Made by a program: the position numbers and the translations under genes
Shown here: positions 45,440 to 47,579 of the stretch, one piece after another
Layout: every line of letters begins with the position of its first letter
Position numbering within the stretch: position 1 is the first letter of the stretch
Notes under the pieces: model-generated
The model's input: the letters and a program-made list of their open reading frames with translations, nothing else
Databases searched by the model: none
What the model was told of the DNA's origin: nothing
Source: Bacteroidales bacterium
GTDB lineage: Bacteria > Bacteroidota > Bacteroidia > Bacteroidales > P3
Assembly: GCA_024400545.1 (NCBI GenBank)
Contig: JAKSMO010000013.1
Span: forward strand, 1-47,579
DNA: 47,579 bases
Direction: 5' to 3'

Positions 45440-46495
45440 ATGATATCCATCTTCATATTCCTCTTTTCAGCCATGGGCATCTCCTTCCTTTGCTCCATCT
45501 TGGAGTCGGCATTGATGTCCACCCCCCTTTCGTATGTCAATATGCGCGAAGATGAAGGCTACAAACCGGCCCAACGTTTCAAGGCCTACAAAACCAACAG
45601 CGCACGCCCCATTGCGGCAATCCTATCGCTGAACACGATTGCCAACACCATAGGTGCTGCAGGCGTTGGTGCCATGACCACCAAGGAGTTTGGCCCTGAA
45701 TGGCTTGGTGTGGTATCCGCCATCACCACCATCCTGATTCTCGTGTTCTCCGAGATCATCCCCAAGACCATCGGCACCACTCAGTGGAAGCACCTAATGG
45801 GCTTCACCGCCGGCACCCTGCGCATCATCATTGTGATGATATTCCCTATCGTCTGGGTGGTTGAGAAGTTCTCAAAGACCATCGCTCCCGACGATGACGA
45901 TGAGGCCACCGTGAGCCGCGAAGAGGTTGCCGCTATGGCCGACATGGCTGAGGACGAGGAGGTTATTGATGAGGACGAGAACAAGATTATACAAAATGTC
46001 ATCAAACTCGACGATGTGAAGGCCGAGGACGTGATGACACCCACCACCGTAGCCGAGATAGCCCCCGAGAAGATGACACTCAAAGAGTTCTACAAGATCA
46101 AGAGCTATTCTCATTTCTCCCGCATCCCCGTCTATACCGATTCCGACGAGTACATCACTGGCTATGTGCTGCGCAGCGAGGTGCTGGAGTTGCTGGCTGA
46201 TGACAAATTCGACATGACCCTTGGCGAGATCAAGCGCGAGATACCGCTGTTCAACGAGAAGATGTCGCTCTCCGATGTCTGGGACGAGATGATGAAGCAG
46301 AAAGAGCATATCTCCTGTGTTATTGACGAGTACGGCAGCTTCCAAGGCATCCTAACCTTGGAAGACATCATCGAGACTATCTTCGGTCTCGAAATCATCG
46401 ATGAGCGTGACGATGTTGCCGACATGCAGCAGTATGCCCGCGAATGCTGGCAGAAACGCCAATCCCGCTTCAAAGAAATCCAAATCCCCGAGTAA
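45440..46495 (+). CDS. CNNM/CorC-HlyC-type CBS domain membrane protein
   Basis: A 351-residue inner-membrane protein. The DUF21/CNNM transmembrane domain spans about 1-145 (CSILESALMSTPLSYV, then LSLNTIANTIGAAGVGA and EIIPKTIGTTQW). It is followed by an acidic linker and a pair of CBS domains (about 190-330; DVMTPTTVAEIAPEKMTL and HISCVIDEYGSFQGILTLEDIIETIFGLEIIDE). Proteins of this family are linked to Mg2+ or other divalent cation efflux, although old annotations call them hemolysins. The C-terminal CorC_HlyC domain is missing. It starts 8 bp after the beta-galactosidase stop. Confidence 0.93.
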   Translation: MISIFIFLFSAMGISFLCSILESALMSTPLSYVNMREDEGYKPAQRFKAYKTNSARPIAAILSLNTIANTIGAAGVGAMTTKEFGPEWLGVVSAITTILILVFSEIIPKTIGTTQWKHLMGFTAGTLRIIIVMIFPIVWVVEKFSKTIAPDDDDEATVSREEVAAMADMAEDEEVIDEDENKIIQNVIKLDDVKAEDVMTPTTVAEIAPEKMTLKEFYKIKSYSHFSRIPVYTDSDEYITGYVLRSEVLELLADDKFDMTLGEIKREIPLFNEKMSLSDVWDEMMKQKEHISCVIDEYGSFQGILTLEDIIETIFGLEIIDERDDVADMQQYARECWQKRQSRFKEIQIPE

Positions 46496-46610
46496 TATTT
46501 CACTACAGAAAACACAAAAGTACAAAAATTTTCTGCTCCACCATATACATATAAAACATACAAAAATTGAATGTCTGCGACATTCTTTACGTGACAAACA
46601 CAACAATAAT

Positions 46611-46994
46611 ATGGACAAAGAATTCCTCTATAAAGAAGAATCATATCAAATAATTGGAGCCCTATTCGAAGTTCACAAACAGCTTGGCTGCGGATTCCTT
46701 GAAAAAATATACCAAGAAGCCCTTGCCCTAGAATTCAGTCAGCGAGGGATACCCTTTGAACGAGAAAAGAAGCTAGATGTCCTATACAAAAGTCATCCAT
46801 TAAATTTGCACTATTATGTAGATTTTGTATGCTACGACAAAATTATTGTTGAACTAAAAGCCGTCGAATCCCTCCTCGACTCACATAAATCTCAAATCAT
46901 CAATTACCTCAAAATGGGAAACTACCAGTTAGGAATTCTAGCCAATTTTGGAGAGACTTATATGCAGCCGCTACGTTTTGTAAACATTCCTTGA
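46611..46994 (+). CDS. GxxExxY protein (PD-(D/E)xK nuclease-like, PF13366 type)
   Basis: A 127-residue protein with the family-naming motif G28-FLE-KIY34. A PD-(D/E)xK-like core follows, with Asp71 (YVDFVCYD) and E81-LK83 (IIVELKAV), so the nuclease-type metal site is kept. I use the ATG at 46611; an upstream in-frame start would overlap the CBS gene and add an unrelated leader. Members are scattered among Bacteroidetes and others, and their role is unknown; mobility and DNA repair have been guessed. The upstream leader is AT-rich. An 8-bp stem with a T6 run lies 55 bp downstream. Confidence 0.88.
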   Translation: MDKEFLYKEESYQIIGALFEVHKQLGCGFLEKIYQEALALEFSQRGIPFEREKKLDVLYKSHPLNLHYYVDFVCYDKIIVELKAVESLLDSHKSQIINYLKMGNYQLGILANFGETYMQPLRFVNIP

Positions 46995-47049
46995 TTGATT
47001 ATTCTGCGTTCTCTGTAGTCTAAGCCGCCTCCCTTTTCCGCGTCTTCCA

Positions 47050-47074
47050 CAGATTGCACCGCAATCTGCTTTTT
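47050..47074 (+). terminator. Rho-independent terminator after the GxxExxY gene
   Basis: CAGATTGC (47050-47057) and GCAATCTG (47061-47068) form an 8-bp stem with a 3-nt loop, followed by C and six T. Confidence 0.75.
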
Positions 47075-47164
47075 TCGTACATTTTTTAATCCTCGTCAAC
47101 AATATAGCTCCAAAATTTCCGTTTTTTCTGAGTCTTCTGTAGTCAATCTAGAAAATTATCATAT

Positions 47165-47579
47165 ATGAAGAATACATTATTTATTGCCTTGTTTGCAATC
47201 GCCGCATTCTCTGTATCGGCTCAAACCAAGCCTGTAAAAGTGGCCAAAGGGGCCAACCATTTCCAGTACTCCGCCCGCGACTTCGACAGCGACGCCAGCC
47301 TGACACACCTGTATGTCGCCAACAACCTTATCCACATCGTTGACCAGTCCAAAGACACCTCCATAGCCTTCATTCCCGGCTACTCCACCGAGGAGACCTA
47401 CATCAACCTCGCCTCCGACAGCGTCTTCAACATCACCACCATCATTGATGGCAGCCGCCGTGATGCCTTCCTCACCACCGCACCCTACCAGCCCATGGGC
47501 ATCAAGTTCGACACTGCCAAGGTCGGCGGCCTCACCCGCTACACCTGCTCCATCAACAGCAACAAACTGGAGTTCTACG
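47165..47579 (+). CDS. Secreted protein of unknown function (partial, C-terminus off the right edge)
   Basis: The frame opens at ATG 47165 with a clear signal peptide (KNTLFIALFAIAAFSVSA, cleavage before QTKP) and is still open at the window end, 138 residues in. The visible mature part is beta-rich (LTHLYVANNLIHIVDQSKD, RDAFLTTAPYQPMGIKFDT, GLTRYTCSINSN). No catalytic motif is seen yet. It could be the start of a hydrolase or a surface protein; I do not recognise the family. Codons are biased to C-ending types, like the S46 peptidase. Confidence 0.8.
   Translation, partial: MKNTLFIALFAIAAFSVSAQTKPVKVAKGANHFQYSARDFDSDASLTHLYVANNLIHIVDQSKDTSIAFIPGYSTEETYINLASDSVFNITTIIDGSRRDAFLTTAPYQPMGIKFDTAKVGGLTRYTCSINSNKLEFY

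Noticed and set aside
46401-46610. 70-codon N-terminal extension of the GxxExxY protein
   Set aside because: It overlaps the CBS-domain gene and adds unrelated residues; family members begin near the ATG at 46611.

Overview
The window reads as a chromosomal segment of an anaerobic, gut- or oral-type member of the Bacteroidales. The signs are a Bacteroidetes-style dcw cluster, promoters with a TAnnTTTG -7 box (several with TTG or TTTG about 19-20 nt upstream), starts without Shine-Dalgarno sequences, a type IX secretion (T9SS) sorting tail, an S46 dipeptidyl-peptidase, a BspA-like leucine-rich-repeat gene and a large GH2 beta-galactosidase. Genus cannot be fixed from the sequence alone.

Region 1 (1-1.93 kb, minus strand): a DMT-family transporter followed by mnmA, which runs off the left edge. 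Region 2 (1.94-17.2 kb, minus strand): the division and cell-wall cluster mraZ-rsmH-ftsL-ftsI-murE-mraY-(murD remnant)-ftsW-murG-murC-ftsQ-ftsA-ftsZ, with MraZ-box-like repeats upstream of mraZ, a second promoter in front of ftsZ and a hairpin terminator behind it. The murD slot holds only a C-terminal ligase domain that lacks the DSKATN lysine, and MurC carries a histidine-rich insert.

Region 3 (17.1-26.0 kb): a DPP7-like S46 peptidase on the plus strand, then minus-strand yicC, apbE, a T9SS cargo protein built of repeats, rlmD and rpmH (L34; 48 residues). Region 4 (26.1-35.1 kb, plus strand): a TPR-like protein, secG, a RecD-like helicase, an in-frame fusion of sigma-54 (rpoN) with a secreted M23 peptidase, fmt, an HU gene, a small lipoprotein, a thioredoxin-like protein and manA.

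Region 5 (35.08-40.28 kb) is an accessory island. It sits between manA and rsgA, which converge on it. It is marked by three copies of the rsgA 3' end (35090-35243, 38881-38929, and the functional end at 40283-40436), which suggests at least two insertions at the same target. Module A holds a hairpin-rich noncoding stretch, a possible small RNA with promoter and terminator, a frameshifted LRR gene, and a two-gene overlapping pair whose first product has a deaminase-like CAE...CxxC signature. Module B holds a DUF4172-Fic protein whose leader contains a symmetric four-half-site palindrome. No integrase or transposase is visible.

Region 6 (40.28-47.58 kb): rsgA (minus), then plus-strand GH2 beta-galactosidase, a CNNM/CorC-type CBS protein, a GxxExxY protein and the start of a secreted protein cut by the right edge.

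Most worth a second look: the sigma-54/M23 fusion, the MurD C-domain remnant, the deaminase-like gene pair, the Fic operator and the repeated rsgA tails.
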